Positions 1 through 9,049 are shown, counted from the stretch's first letter. The stretch: 64,000 nucleotides of DNA from DGNJ01 sp002388905 (GCA_036843405.1 DAITSJ010000014.1:1-64000); one strand, 5' to 3'. Translations and numbers: made by a program. The notes: a model not told the origin generated them from the sequence alone.

Positions 1-60
1 TTGCCTCCAATTAACCGGGCCGGCCTTTCCGTGAACAACCTTATGGGTTTACACATCTAG

Positions 61-78
61 TGCCTGAATCGGCAGGCA
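61..78. repeat. Short inverted repeat upstream of the Mo-oxidoreductase
   Basis: TGCCTG and CAGGCA form perfect 6-bp arms around a 6-nt centre, about 170 nt before the first gene. No T-run follows, so it is not a terminator; it could be an operator half-turn apart or chance. Nothing else recognisable is seen in bases 1-170. Confidence 0.25.
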
Positions 79-170
79 TTATCGGTCACAAACCGTCAGT
101 GACTATTTGCCAATAACCCTGTCCCGGTTATTTCGCGATAGACTTTGATAACCAGCGATATTCCCGGGCA

Positions 171-201
171 TTGACGGCTTCGGGAGAGGGGGCATTAAAC
201 T
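171..201 (+). promoter_or_regulatory. Weak sigma70-like promoter candidate
   Basis: TTGACG (171-176) is a good -35; the best -10 candidates are ATTAAA (194-199, spacer 17) or TAAACT (196-201, spacer 19). Neither is strong. The position, about 45 nt before the start codon at 248, is suitable. Confidence 0.25.
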
Positions 202-247
202 GTTATTTAAAAACAGCAACCATAGCCAACCGTTTCCCGGGGGGAAC

Positions 248-2473
248 ATGCAAGAGGCCGGAACGAGAACCGAAATTCACAAACGCGTTTGCCCTCTTTG
301 CGAGGGAATGTGCGGTATTCAGGTGGCGGTTGAGGGCGATCGCGCGCTCAATATCCGGCCGGATCCGGAGAATGCCTGGAGCCGGGGGCATATTTGTCCC
401 AAGGGCACCACTCTCGGGGCCGTACACCACGATCCCGATCGTCTCACGCGCCCGGTGATTCGCGAGGGCAGCCGGTGGCGGGAGGTTTCCTGGGAAGAGG
501 CCTTCGCCCATACCGAAAAGCTCGTGGACAGGGTCCGCCAACAACACGGGCAGGATGCCTTCGCCTTCTACGGCGGTAATATGTCCGGCAAGGGTTTTGC
601 GTCCGCCCGTTATATGATGCTGTTGCTGGGGCAGGCAAAATTCGCCCAGCGCTACTCCTCTTCCAGCGTTGATCAGCTTCCCAAGAATCTCAGCAGCCAC
701 CTCATGTACGGCAACATGTGGAAATTCCCCATTCCCGACGTGGATAACACCGATCTGCTGGTGATAATGGGGGGCAATCCGGCGGCGTCCAAGGGCAGCA
801 TTTTTTCTCACCGCGACGTCATGGGGGCCATAAAAGATTTGCGTGCCCGTGGCGGCAAGGTAATCGTCATCGACCCCGTGCGCACCCGTACCGCTCAATC
901 CTCGGATCAGTGGCTGCCAATACGTCCTGGCGCCGATGCGGCACTGCTGCTGGCTGTAGTCCATGTCCTGTTCGAAGAGGACCGGGTGACCCTCGGGCAC
1001 CTTGCCGACCTCGTCAATGGCCTCGAGGATGTGCGCCGTATCGCGCGGCATTATTCCCCCGAACATGTAGCTGCGTTTTGCGGTATTGACCCGGGGACAA
1101 TCCGGCAACTGGCGCGGACCATTGCCGAAGCCCCCAGGGCGGCCGTCTACGGTCGTATCGGAACCTGTACCCAGGAATTCGGCTCCCTGGCCTCCTGGCT
1201 TGTGGACGTTGTCGCGATCCTGACCGGCAACATGGATGTTCCGGGCGGGTCGATGTGGAGCACCCAGGTGGCTCCCCACCTTGACCTGGCGCCGCCCTAT
1301 CCCTCCAGCGCACCGGTTGTCGGTAAACCTTCCCGCGTGAGGGGCGCACCGGCCATCCTCGGGCAGTATCCCGCCTCTTGCCTGGCCGAAGAGATCGACA
1401 CCCCGGGAGAGGGACAGGTCCATGCGCTCTTTACCCTGGGTGCCAACCCCGTGGTGACCGCGCCGGGATCGTCAAGGCTGGATGCGGCTCTGCAGACACT
1501 GGACTGCATGGTGAGCCTGGATATCTACATTAATGAAACCACCCGGCACGCCCATGTGATTTTTCCCAGCCCCTCACTGCTGGAACAGCCGCATTGGGAT
1601 GTGTGGGCCTGGCCCTGGTGCCTGACCAGTGGCGGCCACTATTCGCCGGCCACTTTCGTTCCCCGGGAAAGGCCTGAGGAGTGGCGGGTTATGGCCAGGC
1701 TCGGTGCCATATTCGGTGGTAATCCGGATGCGGATATCGATGCCATGGACGACGAATTCTTTGCCGGAATGTGCGATCAGGTTGGAGTCGACCGGGATAC
1801 CGCCTTTCGTGATTTGCCGGAGCGGGGTCCCGAACGGATTCTGGATCTGTGCATCCGGACAGGGCCTTTCGGCGATCGTTTCGGCGAGAACCCGGAGGGC
1901 ATGAAACTGGCAGATTTCAAGCGCGAGCCGCGAGGAATTCTTCTGGGACATGCCAAACCCCAGGGGTCGGCGGCGATCTCAACGCCTTCGGGCAAAATCG
2001 AACTGGCCCCGGACCATCTGCTGGCGGATCTGCCGAGGCTGGATGCCGCGATGGAACGACCGCGGGACAGCCTGAAACTGGTGAGCCGCCGCCAGCTGGC
2101 ATCGTTGAATTCCTGGATGCACAACGTGGAAAAGCTGGTAAAGGGCAGGGATCGCTGTACCTTGCAAATCCATCCGGCCGATGCCGAGTCCCGGGATTTT
2201 GCCGAAGGGGACAGAGTAATCATTACCAGCGAAAGTGGCGCCATCGAGGCGCCCGTGGAAATTACCAGCAATATCCGGCCAGGCGTGGTTTGCCTACCCC
2301 ACGGCTGGGGGCATGACCTCGAAGGCGTGGAAATGCGTGTGGCGCAAAGCAAGCCCGGTGTGAACAGCAATATCCTCAGCCCCGCCCGGCTGGTGGACAG
2401 GGCCTCGGGCAACGCCGTGGTCAACGGTATCGACGTCACCGTGGAGAAGGTGCAACAGTCTGTGTCTACCTGA
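248..2473 (+). CDS. Molybdopterin (bis-MGD) oxidoreductase, DMSO-reductase superfamily
   Basis: A 741-residue Mo/W-bisMGD enzyme. The N-terminal 4Fe-4S domain is visible as C15-x2-C18-x3-C22 and C50 (in HICPKG). The catalytic core follows, and a C-terminal molydopterin-dinucleotide-binding domain runs from about residue 620 to the end (LPHGWGH near its middle). At the place where this superfamily usually has a Cys, Ser or SeCys metal ligand, the segment SSVDQLPKNLSSHLMYG carries no Cys, as in a subgroup of stand-alone oxidoreductases. There is no Tat signal, no electron-transfer subunit and no membrane anchor next to it, so it is probably cytoplasmic and uses an electron partner encoded elsewhere. 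The ATG at 248 follows a GGGG stretch. The substrate is unknown; the neighbours suggest a role in degrading a hydrophobic organic compound. Confidence 0.88.
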   Translation: MQEAGTRTEIHKRVCPLCEGMCGIQVAVEGDRALNIRPDPENAWSRGHICPKGTTLGAVHHDPDRLTRPVIREGSRWREVSWEEAFAHTEKLVDRVRQQHGQDAFAFYGGNMSGKGFASARYMMLLLGQAKFAQRYSSSSVDQLPKNLSSHLMYGNMWKFPIPDVDNTDLLVIMGGNPAASKGSIFSHRDVMGAIKDLRARGGKVIVIDPVRTRTAQSSDQWLPIRPGADAALLLAVVHVLFEEDRVTLGHLADLVNGLEDVRRIARHYSPEHVAAFCGIDPGTIRQLARTIAEAPRAAVYGRIGTCTQEFGSLASWLVDVVAILTGNMDVPGGSMWSTQVAPHLDLAPPYPSSAPVVGKPSRVRGAPAILGQYPASCLAEEIDTPGEGQVHALFTLGANPVVTAPGSSRLDAALQTLDCMVSLDIYINETTRHAHVIFPSPSLLEQPHWDVWAWPWCLTSGGHYSPATFVPRERPEEWRVMARLGAIFGGNPDADIDAMDDEFFAGMCDQVGVDRDTAFRDLPERGPERILDLCIRTGPFGDRFGENPEGMKLADFKREPRGILLGHAKPQGSAAISTPSGKIELAPDHLLADLPRLDAAMERPRDSLKLVSRRQLASLNSWMHNVEKLVKGRDRCTLQIHPADAESRDFAEGDRVIITSESGAIEAPVEITSNIRPGVVCLPHGWGHDLEGVEMRVAQSKPGVNSNILSPARLVDRASGNAVVNGIDVTVEKVQQSVST

Positions 2474-2543
2474 AGGGCGTCCCGGAACTCTGGGGGCTGC
2501 TTGCATTTCCCGGTCCGTCCGTCGTCCCCATCGCCGGGACGCC

Positions 2544-2573
2544 ATGTCCCCGAGTCTGCCGCTCCGGGGACAT
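2544..2573. repeat. 8-bp inverted repeat at the AraC-gene promoter
   Basis: ATGTCCCC (2544-2551) and GGGGACAT (2566-2573) are perfect arms around a 14-nt loop. No T-tract follows, so a terminator is unlikely. Its right end touches the candidate -35 at 2573, which would suit an operator. Confidence 0.35.
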
Positions 2574-2600
2574 TGATCTATTCCCTGTTGTTGGTATAGT
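2573..2600 (+). promoter_or_regulatory. Candidate sigma70 promoter of the AraC-type gene
   Basis: TTGATC (2573-2578), a 16-nt spacer and TATAGT (2595-2600). The start codon is 144 nt downstream, so the leader would be long. Confidence 0.4.
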
Positions 2601-2743
2601 CTGATTTAAGACAGCGAATAATAATCGGTCCCGGGATCCGCAGCGGTTGGGCTGTGCGGTTACTGCCGGATGCCCTGTTCATATGATAAGGCCACACGCA
2701 GGCAATCCGACGATGGGTCCGAAATCCCTGCACGGGGGGCGTA

Positions 2744-3652
2744 ATGAACTCTAAGATCGAAACGGCGCTGCACCGCCAGCCAGTGGTGAGCGAAGCGGGC
2801 CAGCTATTCGAGTGCCCGGCCGAAGCCAGCGCGAGCGGCAGGGGTTATGCCATCCGCATACAGACCACACGGCGACCCGATAGTGGCGAGGTGATTTTCC
2901 GCCCCAATACCAATGTTCTGGAATTGATTCTCGAAAAGGACTGTGAGCTGGTTATCCGGAATAGTCCGGATGCCACTGCCGCGCAGGCTTTCGATGTGCA
3001 GGGAGTTACCTTCGTTCCCGCAGGGGTGCCGCTTTTGTGTCGCTGGTCACCCGGCAGGCAACGTTCCATTTACTGCCACGTGGATTTCGAAGAGCTGCTC
3101 CGGGACAGCCCGATTCCACGCAAACTTTTCGAACTGGCCACCGAGGCGCGTATCAATCTTCAGAATCCCTACCTGGTCATGGGTATGCGCCGTATTGCCG
3201 AGGAAATCCTCTCTCCCGGGGTGGCCCCCAAGCTACAGGTCGAGTTGAGCATGAAGTCCCTGGCCATTGAATTGCTCGGCTGTTTTGCCGGCCAGAAAGA
3301 CGGGCGGGCCCGAAACGCCGGAAGAATGTCCGGGCGTGCCGTGCAGCGGCTTCACGATTACGTGGAATCGTCAGGGGGGATCCCCTGTATCGAGGAAATT
3401 GCCTCCGTCTGCGGCATGAACAGCCGCCGTTTATCGACACTCTATCGCAACGCCACTGGAACCACCCTTCGTGCCTACCTGGCTGGAGTGAGGATAAAGA
3501 GGGCGCAGTCCCTGCTGCTAAGTACCGACCTCTTGATCAAGCAGATAGCCTACGAGTGCGACTTTGCCAGTGCCGCCGCCTTTGTTGCCGCATTCCGGAA
3601 AACCATGGGGATGACGCCGCTGGAATTTCGCCGTTCCGCCGCCGGCTCATAG
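2744..3652 (+). CDS. AraC-family transcriptional regulator
   Basis: A 302-residue regulator. Residues about 1-180 form an N-terminal effector/cupin-like region with no motif I can name. The C-terminal third (about 200-300) is the AraC double helix-turn-helix: the first helix pair lies around IEEIASVCGMNSRRLSTLYR, and the second around IKQIAYECDFASAAAFVAAF followed by the family signature FRKTMGMTPLEFRR. It probably activates the adjacent LEH-like, TonB-receptor and Rieske-oxygenase genes, since it sits at the head of that block on the same strand. The ATG at 2744 follows a G-rich stretch 5-10 nt upstream. Confidence 0.88.
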   Translation: MNSKIETALHRQPVVSEAGQLFECPAEASASGRGYAIRIQTTRRPDSGEVIFRPNTNVLELILEKDCELVIRNSPDATAAQAFDVQGVTFVPAGVPLLCRWSPGRQRSIYCHVDFEELLRDSPIPRKLFELATEARINLQNPYLVMGMRRIAEEILSPGVAPKLQVELSMKSLAIELLGCFAGQKDGRARNAGRMSGRAVQRLHDYVESSGGIPCIEEIASVCGMNSRRLSTLYRNATGTTLRAYLAGVRIKRAQSLLLSTDLLIKQIAYECDFASAAAFVAAFRKTMGMTPLEFRRSAAGS

Positions 3653-3829
3653 GGCGCCGGACAATACGCCGCTGCTATGGGTCAATGCCGTGCGCTTTAT
3701 GGGTGTTTTATGAAACTGAACAATATAAAGACACGCTTGAGCGATATCCCGTCATCTTGCACTGCCAGCGCGCCTCTCCATACTGGGGCATGAAATACAC
3801 TGCCGACAGATGCTGGAAAAGGTGAGGAT

Positions 3830-4258
3830 ATGACGACGGATAACGAAAACATCGTGCTCGGGTTTATCGCCCAGTTCGAAAATGGCTGGCCGCCGGATAT
3901 TGATGCCGCGATGGCGCCCCTGGCGGAAGACGCCTCCTACCAGATGGTGGTGCCGACATTCGAGCCGGTCCGCGGCAGGGCCGCCATCGTGGAGGCCATC
4001 GAGAATATGACCAAAAAGGTGGATGACCAGAAACACGACATGCTCAATGTCGCCACCGCCGGCAATGTGGTGTTTACCGAGCGCTGTGATTACTCGCTGC
4101 GCGGCGGCAACTGGGTCCCCATTCCGCTGGTGGCGGTGTTCGAGGTCAACGGTGAAGGGAAGATCAGCGCCTGGCGCGAATACCTGGATGTTTACAACAA
4201 TATGAAGCAACACGGTCACTCCTTCGAGGAAATGGAAAAAACCATCGGCGGGGATTGA
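3830..4258 (+). CDS. Limonene-1,2-epoxide hydrolase-like / SnoaL-like protein
   Basis: A 142-residue protein of the NTF2/SnoaL fold. It keeps the limonene-epoxide-hydrolase catalytic pattern: R85-x-D87 in FTERCDY and D120 in WREYLDVY, matching the Asp-Arg-Asp triad that activates water for epoxide opening. Length (about 140-150) is normal for the family. It may therefore open an epoxide or hydrate a ring made by the neighbouring oxygenases; an isomerase/cyclase role is the alternative. The ATG at 3830 has AAGG at 3819-3822 as ribosome site. It is followed 65 nt later by a TonB-dependent receptor, so the two are likely co-transcribed. Confidence 0.78.
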   Translation: MTTDNENIVLGFIAQFENGWPPDIDAAMAPLAEDASYQMVVPTFEPVRGRAAIVEAIENMTKKVDDQKHDMLNVATAGNVVFTERCDYSLRGGNWVPIPLVAVFEVNGEGKISAWREYLDVYNNMKQHGHSFEEMEKTIGGD

Positions 4259-4323
4259 TTCCCGCCGGCACAGCTTTTCATCCGGATATTGACAGATAAA
4301 TAAAACAGAAAAGGGGATATGCC

Positions 4324-6675
4324 ATGATTACAGAGCGATTCACCCAAAAGGCCAAAAAGGCGCTGGTTTTGCCGCTGTTGGCGGCACCGCTGTTTTCCCA
4401 GGCCGCGGACGGCAGCAGCTCCGCCCGGCAAATCGAGGAGATTCTGGTCAGCGCCAGGCGTGTGCAGGAGAGCAAGCAGACCGTACCTGTCACCATGCAT
4501 GCTTATAGCGGTGAGGACATGCGGGAGGAATCCTTTATCCTGCTCAAGGACCTGATGTATTCGGTGCCGGGGGTTTACATGGGTGGCGCCGGGCCGCAGG
4601 AGAACGCCATCTATTCGATTCGCGGCCAGGGACGACCGGTAGCGGGTGCCGGGCAGCCGGGGGTTCTTACCTATTTCGCCGATGTGCCCCTGTCCACCTG
4701 GGCCAGTTCGACTCCATCCTACGATATCCGCAGCGTACAGGTGCTGAAAGGTCCCCAGGGGACCCTTTTCGGCCGGAACACCACGGGGGGAGCCATTCTG
4801 ACCTACCCCAATGAACCCACCTATGAGTTCGGCGGCTATCTGGACACCAATTTCGGCAACTACAACCTCAATACCTACGAAGGGGCCGTCAATATCCCGC
4901 TTGTCGACCAGAAGCTGGCCTTGCGGGTGGCGGCCTATTTCGACCGCCGCGACGGCCTGATCGAGAATGTCGGCAGCAGTCATGATCTGGAAGATCTGCA
5001 TTCCGATAATGTTCGCGTCTCCCTGTTGTGGGAGCCCACGGAGAATTTCGAAAACACCTTCATTTACGATTATCGCAAGCAGCGCCAGACCGGCTCGGCA
5101 CCCCGCATCGTGGAAACCACCTCGGCGGTGGCCATATACGGTCCGGCACTGGAAGCATTCGCACGCCAGGCCGCGGCACGGCAGGCCGCCCTGGGCCCCT
5201 GGAAAGTGGATTACGGCAGCTACCGGCCCCAGAGCGACGTGGATATCGAGGGCTTTTTCAACCGGACGGAAATCCGCTTCGGGAACATGACTCTTACCAA
5301 TATTTTCGGTTATCGCGAACTGGAATGGATCAACGAGGTTAATACAGACGGCTCCGCCGGACCCATCGGCTTTATCTCCGCCCACAATGTCTACACCGAC
5401 GAACAGTTGAGCAATGAAATCCAGCTCAAGGGCTCGATGCTCGACGAAAAGGTGAACTGGCTGCTGGGCGCCTTTTATCTGGAGAGCAAGCCCTTCGGAC
5501 CCTTCGGTTCGGACCTGGACTTTTTCTTCAGCCCCGCGGGGCGTTTCAGCTACTCCCTCAACGAGCAGCAGAGTAAGGCCCTGTTCGCCAATGCCAGCAT
5601 CGACCTCTCCGACTGGGTGAATGGGTTGAGCCTGAACCTGGGATATCGCTACACCTGGGATGAGTATGCCACCTGTGCCGGGGCCGGGGAGGACTCGGCG
5701 CCCTATCAACTGGATCTCGACGTTTGTCCCGAAAGCTCCACTTTCGTGTCGAGTACAGTGGCGGACCTGAGCACGGACAGCGAGTCCGATACCTGGATTA
5801 TTGGCCTGGACTACCAGGTTAACGACAACCTGTTCCTCTACGCCTCCGGTCGCAAGGGTTACCGGGCGGGTGGCATCAACACGCCGTCCTTTGGCGAGGG
5901 GCTCAAGCCCGTGCAATTCTTCGAACCCGACGAGGTGATCGATGTGGAACTGGGCATGCGCTCGGACTGGACCATCGGCGATGTGGGCGGACGCCTGAAC
6001 CTGTCGGTCTTCCGCGCCAAAACCAAGGATGCTCAGTCGGTGATCAACGGGATTCAGACCCTGCCCACCTGTAATCCCGCCAACCCGGTCCAGCCGGCCT
6101 CCCCGGACGGCGACTGCGATCCCAGCAATGATCCCAACCTGACGGTAATCCTGGCCAATCTAGGCGATACCATTGTCGACGGTGGCGAGATGGAACTGGT
6201 GCTGTTGCCCACGGAGAACCTGAGCATGGGAATCACCGCCACTGTGGTTGACCAGAAGACGGACGAATTTTCCCCGGATCCGGCCATCGAGATCTACGCC
6301 AGCGCCGGCGACAACGAAATTCCCTTCTATTATCAGCCGGAACTGACCTATACGGCCAATCTTCGCTACCGTTTGCCGGTGGATCCGAGTCTCGGTGAGA
6401 TGGTCTACAACCTGGATTATTTCTGGTCGGATTCCCTGCAGTTCACGGACTACACCACGGACGAGTACGACCTGATCAGCATGCGCTTTGACTGGAACTC
6501 AGTGATGGGCAGTACCTGGGACGTGGGCGCCTGGGTGCGCAACCTCGCCGACGAGGAGGCGGTGATCAGCAGTTCGCTGTCCACCCGCAGCATGCCCGTG
6601 CGCTCGGTTCTTTACAACGAGCCCCGGGTCTACGGCATGAGCATCCGTTACCGTTTCGGTGCCGAGGCGCGGTAA
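4324..6675 (+). CDS. TonB-dependent outer-membrane receptor
   Basis: A 783-residue receptor. A signal peptide ends near SQA (about residue 27). A TonB-box-like stretch IEEILVSARR follows. Then come the plug domain (about 45-160, with the typical VLKGPQGTLFGRNTTGG segment) and a beta-barrel ending in YRF near the C terminus. Such receptors of the SusC-unrelated, iron-complex-receptor type are often expanded in marine gammaproteobacteria that take up hydrophobic or oligomeric carbon sources. The position between catabolic genes argues for substrate uptake, not siderophore uptake. AAGGGG at 4311-4316 fits the ATG at 4324. A strong terminator follows at 6726. Confidence 0.9.
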   Translation: MITERFTQKAKKALVLPLLAAPLFSQAADGSSSARQIEEILVSARRVQESKQTVPVTMHAYSGEDMREESFILLKDLMYSVPGVYMGGAGPQENAIYSIRGQGRPVAGAGQPGVLTYFADVPLSTWASSTPSYDIRSVQVLKGPQGTLFGRNTTGGAILTYPNEPTYEFGGYLDTNFGNYNLNTYEGAVNIPLVDQKLALRVAAYFDRRDGLIENVGSSHDLEDLHSDNVRVSLLWEPTENFENTFIYDYRKQRQTGSAPRIVETTSAVAIYGPALEAFARQAAARQAALGPWKVDYGSYRPQSDVDIEGFFNRTEIRFGNMTLTNIFGYRELEWINEVNTDGSAGPIGFISAHNVYTDEQLSNEIQLKGSMLDEKVNWLLGAFYLESKPFGPFGSDLDFFFSPAGRFSYSLNEQQSKALFANASIDLSDWVNGLSLNLGYRYTWDEYATCAGAGEDSAPYQLDLDVCPESSTFVSSTVADLSTDSESDTWIIGLDYQVNDNLFLYASGRKGYRAGGINTPSFGEGLKPVQFFEPDEVIDVELGMRSDWTIGDVGGRLNLSVFRAKTKDAQSVINGIQTLPTCNPANPVQPASPDGDCDPSNDPNLTVILANLGDTIVDGGEMELVLLPTENLSMGITATVVDQKTDEFSPDPAIEIYASAGDNEIPFYYQPELTYTANLRYRLPVDPSLGEMVYNLDYFWSDSLQFTDYTTDEYDLISMRFDWNSVMGSTWDVGAWVRNLADEEAVISSSLSTRSMPVRSVLYNEPRVYGMSIRYRFGAEAR

Positions 6676-6725
6676 CCCGTACCCTCATAGCCGCCGGTTC
6701 GGGACTTCCCGCTGGCGGATGGCAA

Positions 6726-6764
6726 GACAGGGGCGACCTGAAAGGGTCGCCCCTGTCCTTTTTT
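6726..6764 (+). terminator. Rho-independent terminator after the TonB receptor
   Basis: A perfect 13-bp stem (6726-6738 with 6745-6757, beginning GACAGGGGCG), a 6-nt loop TGAAAG, and a run of six T from 6759 to 6764. Confidence 0.93.
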
Positions 6765-6811
6765 CGGCGGTTGATTTGTGCGCTCGACTCCGTTCGACAA
6801 CTACTCTCCAC

Positions 6812-6854
6812 TTGATTTCGATCAAGGAACGGTCGCCGTAAATGGCGTTATCGT
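6812..6854 (+). promoter_or_regulatory. FNR/ANR-type box with class-II promoter geometry
   Basis: TTGAT-TTCG-ATCAA (6812-6825) is a perfect match to the FNR/ANR/DNR family consensus. It is followed by 23 nt and TATCGT (6849-6854), a 4/6 match to a -10, which is about where a class-II FNR site centred near -41.5 should place it. The Rieske gene starts at 6975. An oxygen-, NO- or redox-dependent switch of the oxygenase is inferred. Confidence 0.6.
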
Positions 6855-6974
6855 TGGACTGTGAAAAGCACAAAATGAATACAAATTGTTCAATATGTAT
6901 CAGGTGGCGAAGATCACGCCGAAAGAAGCGGATTTGTATCGGCAACGGCGATAACCCAAGTGAGGAGTTGTGTC

Positions 6975-8363
6975 ATGTTAACCAAGGCCAAGCACACTTT
7001 ACCGGATGGCACCCGGATCGAGGATCTCTTCAATCTCGACACCCGGGAGGTCTCCCTGAGCACCATGCACGATCCGGACCTGTACCGTATCGAGATGGAG
7101 AAAATTTTCACCAAAAGTTGGTTGTTGGTGGGGCACGAGTCGGAAATCCCCAAATCCGGCGATTACGTGGTCAGGGACATGGCCGAAGATGAAGTCATCG
7201 TTACCCGGGACCGTCAGGGTGATATCCACGTCAATCTCAATGTGTGTCCTCACCGGGGCATGCACGTGTGCACCGCCGAGGCGGGTAATACGCAGGTCCA
7301 CAAGTGTATTTACCACGGCTGGGCGTTCCGTCCCGACGGCAGCTTTGTGGGTGCGCCCCTCGAGAAGGAGAAAATGCACGGCGAGATCTACCCCAAGGAA
7401 AAGCTGGGCCTGAAAAAGGCAAAGGTGGAGTTGTTTCACGGCCTGATTTTCGCCAACTGGGACGCCGAAGCGGCGCCTCTGGAAGAACAGCTGGGGGAAA
7501 TGAAGTTCTACTACGACATCATGTTTGGCAAAACCGAGGGTGGCCTGGAGGTCATGGGCCCTCCCCAGCGGCTGACGATTCCGGCCAACTGGAAGACCGC
7601 CGGCGAACAGGCGGCCTGCGACGGCTTCCACACGCTGACCCTGCACCGGTCCCAGTTCGATATCGGCAACTTCGGCAGCGACGGCGAGGTGACCGAGGAG
7701 TTCATCCCCATCATGACCGGCATCAATGTCGCCGACCGGGGCAATGCCCTGCGCTGCATTTCGGCGGCCCAGACCTTCCGCATGCTGATCGGCAAGGAGA
7801 AGTTTGAAGACCTGACCGTGGAGGACCGGCTCCGGAAGCTGCCGCCCCCGGGCATTGTCACCGATCAGATGAAGGAGGAGATGTTCAAGCGCCTGTCCAA
7901 GGACCAGCTCTACGTGGCGTCCATGGCCCCGCCCCAGGTGGGTAACATGTTCCCCAATATCAATATCCTGTTCATCTATGCGCCGCTGCCCGACGGCACC
8001 CTGGGTTCGGGCCTGCTGATGCACGCCATCAACCCCAAGGGCCCGGACAAGTTCCAGTGGGTCACCTGGTTTTTCGCCGAAAAGGACACACCCGACGAGG
8101 TCAAGAAGGCCATGCGTTCCGCCGCGGTACAGACAGGGGGGACATCGGGCTTGATCGAGCAGGACGATTCCGACACCTGGCCGCATATGACCGATGCCGC
8201 CCGTGGCGCGATGGGCATGACCGAAACCCTGAAGTACCAGGCCATCGCCGGCGAAAAACGGCCCGAGGGCTGGCCCGACAAGGCCAAGGTATTCGCAGGC
8301 CTGTCGAAGGACGATGCGCAGTGGACCTGGTGGCTGCAGTATCACAAGGTAATGACCAAATAG
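6975..8363 (+). CDS. Rieske ring-hydroxylating oxygenase, alpha subunit
   Basis: A 462-residue large subunit of a Rieske non-heme iron oxygenase. The [2Fe-2S] ligands are C91-x-H93 (CPHRG) and C111-x2-H114 (CIYHGW). The mononuclear iron site is seen as D216-G-F-H219-x4-H224, with the third ligand probably D396 in the EQDDSDTW segment; D216 matches the bridging aspartate between the two centres. An in-frame GTG 15 nt upstream is possible, but GAGGAG (6962-6967) lies inside that extension and is spaced 7 nt from the ATG at 6975, which decides the start. The beta-subunit gene follows after 46 nt. No ferredoxin or reductase gene is adjacent, so electron carriers must come from elsewhere. The substrate is unknown; a dioxygenase or monooxygenase reaction on an aromatic or cyclic compound is expected. 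Confidence 0.93.
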   Translation: MLTKAKHTLPDGTRIEDLFNLDTREVSLSTMHDPDLYRIEMEKIFTKSWLLVGHESEIPKSGDYVVRDMAEDEVIVTRDRQGDIHVNLNVCPHRGMHVCTAEAGNTQVHKCIYHGWAFRPDGSFVGAPLEKEKMHGEIYPKEKLGLKKAKVELFHGLIFANWDAEAAPLEEQLGEMKFYYDIMFGKTEGGLEVMGPPQRLTIPANWKTAGEQAACDGFHTLTLHRSQFDIGNFGSDGEVTEEFIPIMTGINVADRGNALRCISAAQTFRMLIGKEKFEDLTVEDRLRKLPPPGIVTDQMKEEMFKRLSKDQLYVASMAPPQVGNMFPNINILFIYAPLPDGTLGSGLLMHAINPKGPDKFQWVTWFFAEKDTPDEVKKAMRSAAVQTGGTSGLIEQDDSDTWPHMTDAARGAMGMTETLKYQAIAGEKRPEGWPDKAKVFAGLSKDDAQWTWWLQYHKVMTK

Positions 8364-8409
8364 GAATGCCGGCCCACGGACAAACGAGACGATTCAGAGG
8401 TTACCTATC

Positions 8410-8982
8410 ATGACGAGTCAAGCTGCAATCAAGAATGCGCCCTTCGATATTCCGCCGATCGATCTGCCCAAGCCCACGGATTCGATCACCCATTACCAGG
8501 TCCAGCAGTTCCTCCACCTGGATGCCTACCTGCTGGATCATCACCGGCTGGCGGAATGGCTGAATATTCTGGCCCCGGATCTGCGCTATTTCGTGCCCGT
8601 GCGCCAGACCCGGGAGCGGGCCGACCGCGACAAGGAGTTCTCGGACACCCTTGGCCATATGGAAGACGATTTCGATTCCATCGCCATGCGCGTCCACCGG
8701 TTGGTCAATACCAAGACTGCCTGGTCCGAGGATCCGGCTTCGCGGGTCCGGCGCTTTGTCACCAACGTCACGGTCTGGGAAACGGATGTGGAGGGCGAGT
8801 ACGAGGTGCTCAACTACCTGATGCTCACCCGCAATCGCTTTTACCAGGAGGACTTCCAGATTTTCAGTGCCGAGCGTCACGACCGGGTACGCCGGGTAGG
8901 GGAAACCTTCGAACTGGTCCGGCGTGAGGTGAGAATGGATCAGAGTGTGCTGGGAATGCCCAACCTGGCCATTTTCCTGTAA
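8410..8982 (+). CDS. Aromatic-ring-hydroxylating oxygenase, beta subunit
   Basis: A 190-residue small subunit with the cystatin/NTF2-like fold expected of this family. The family features visible are the N-terminal helix region VQQFLHLDAYLLDHHRLAEW, the middle RRFVTNV strand, and the C-terminal VRREVRMDQSVLG / NLAIFL end. It packs with the alpha subunit into an (alpha-beta)3 hexamer and has no redox centre of its own. The order alpha then beta with a 46-nt gap is standard. AGAGG (8396-8400) precedes the ATG. A terminator follows at 9020. Confidence 0.92.
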   Translation: MTSQAAIKNAPFDIPPIDLPKPTDSITHYQVQQFLHLDAYLLDHHRLAEWLNILAPDLRYFVPVRQTRERADRDKEFSDTLGHMEDDFDSIAMRVHRLVNTKTAWSEDPASRVRRFVTNVTVWETDVEGEYEVLNYLMLTRNRFYQEDFQIFSAERHDRVRRVGETFELVRREVRMDQSVLGMPNLAIFL

Positions 8983-9019
8983 ACGAACCCCTTATTGTGC
9001 GCGCATACCGCACGTTGCC

Positions 9020-9049
9020 ACCGGCGGCTCACGGGTCGCCGGTTTTTTT
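9020..9049 (+). terminator. Rho-independent terminator of the oxygenase operon
   Basis: Stem ACCGGCG (9020-9026) with CGCCGGT (9037-9043), a 10-nt loop, and a run of seven T up to 9049. Confidence 0.85.

Noticed and set aside
203..1423. Long minus-strand open frame across the molybdoenzyme
   Set aside because: It is a shadow of the GC-rich gene at 248: no family resemblance and no ribosome site.
4289..4320. TTGACA -35 just before the TonB-receptor gene
   Set aside because: A perfect -35 at 4289-4294, but the only -10-like bases (GATAT, 4315-4319) fall on the ribosome site 4-9 nt before the ATG; a promoter there would leave no leader.
4216..5916. 566-codon minus-strand open frame in the TonB receptor
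   Set aside because: Complementary frame of a well-supported receptor; the composition is that of an antisense frame with many Gly, Val and His and no domain.
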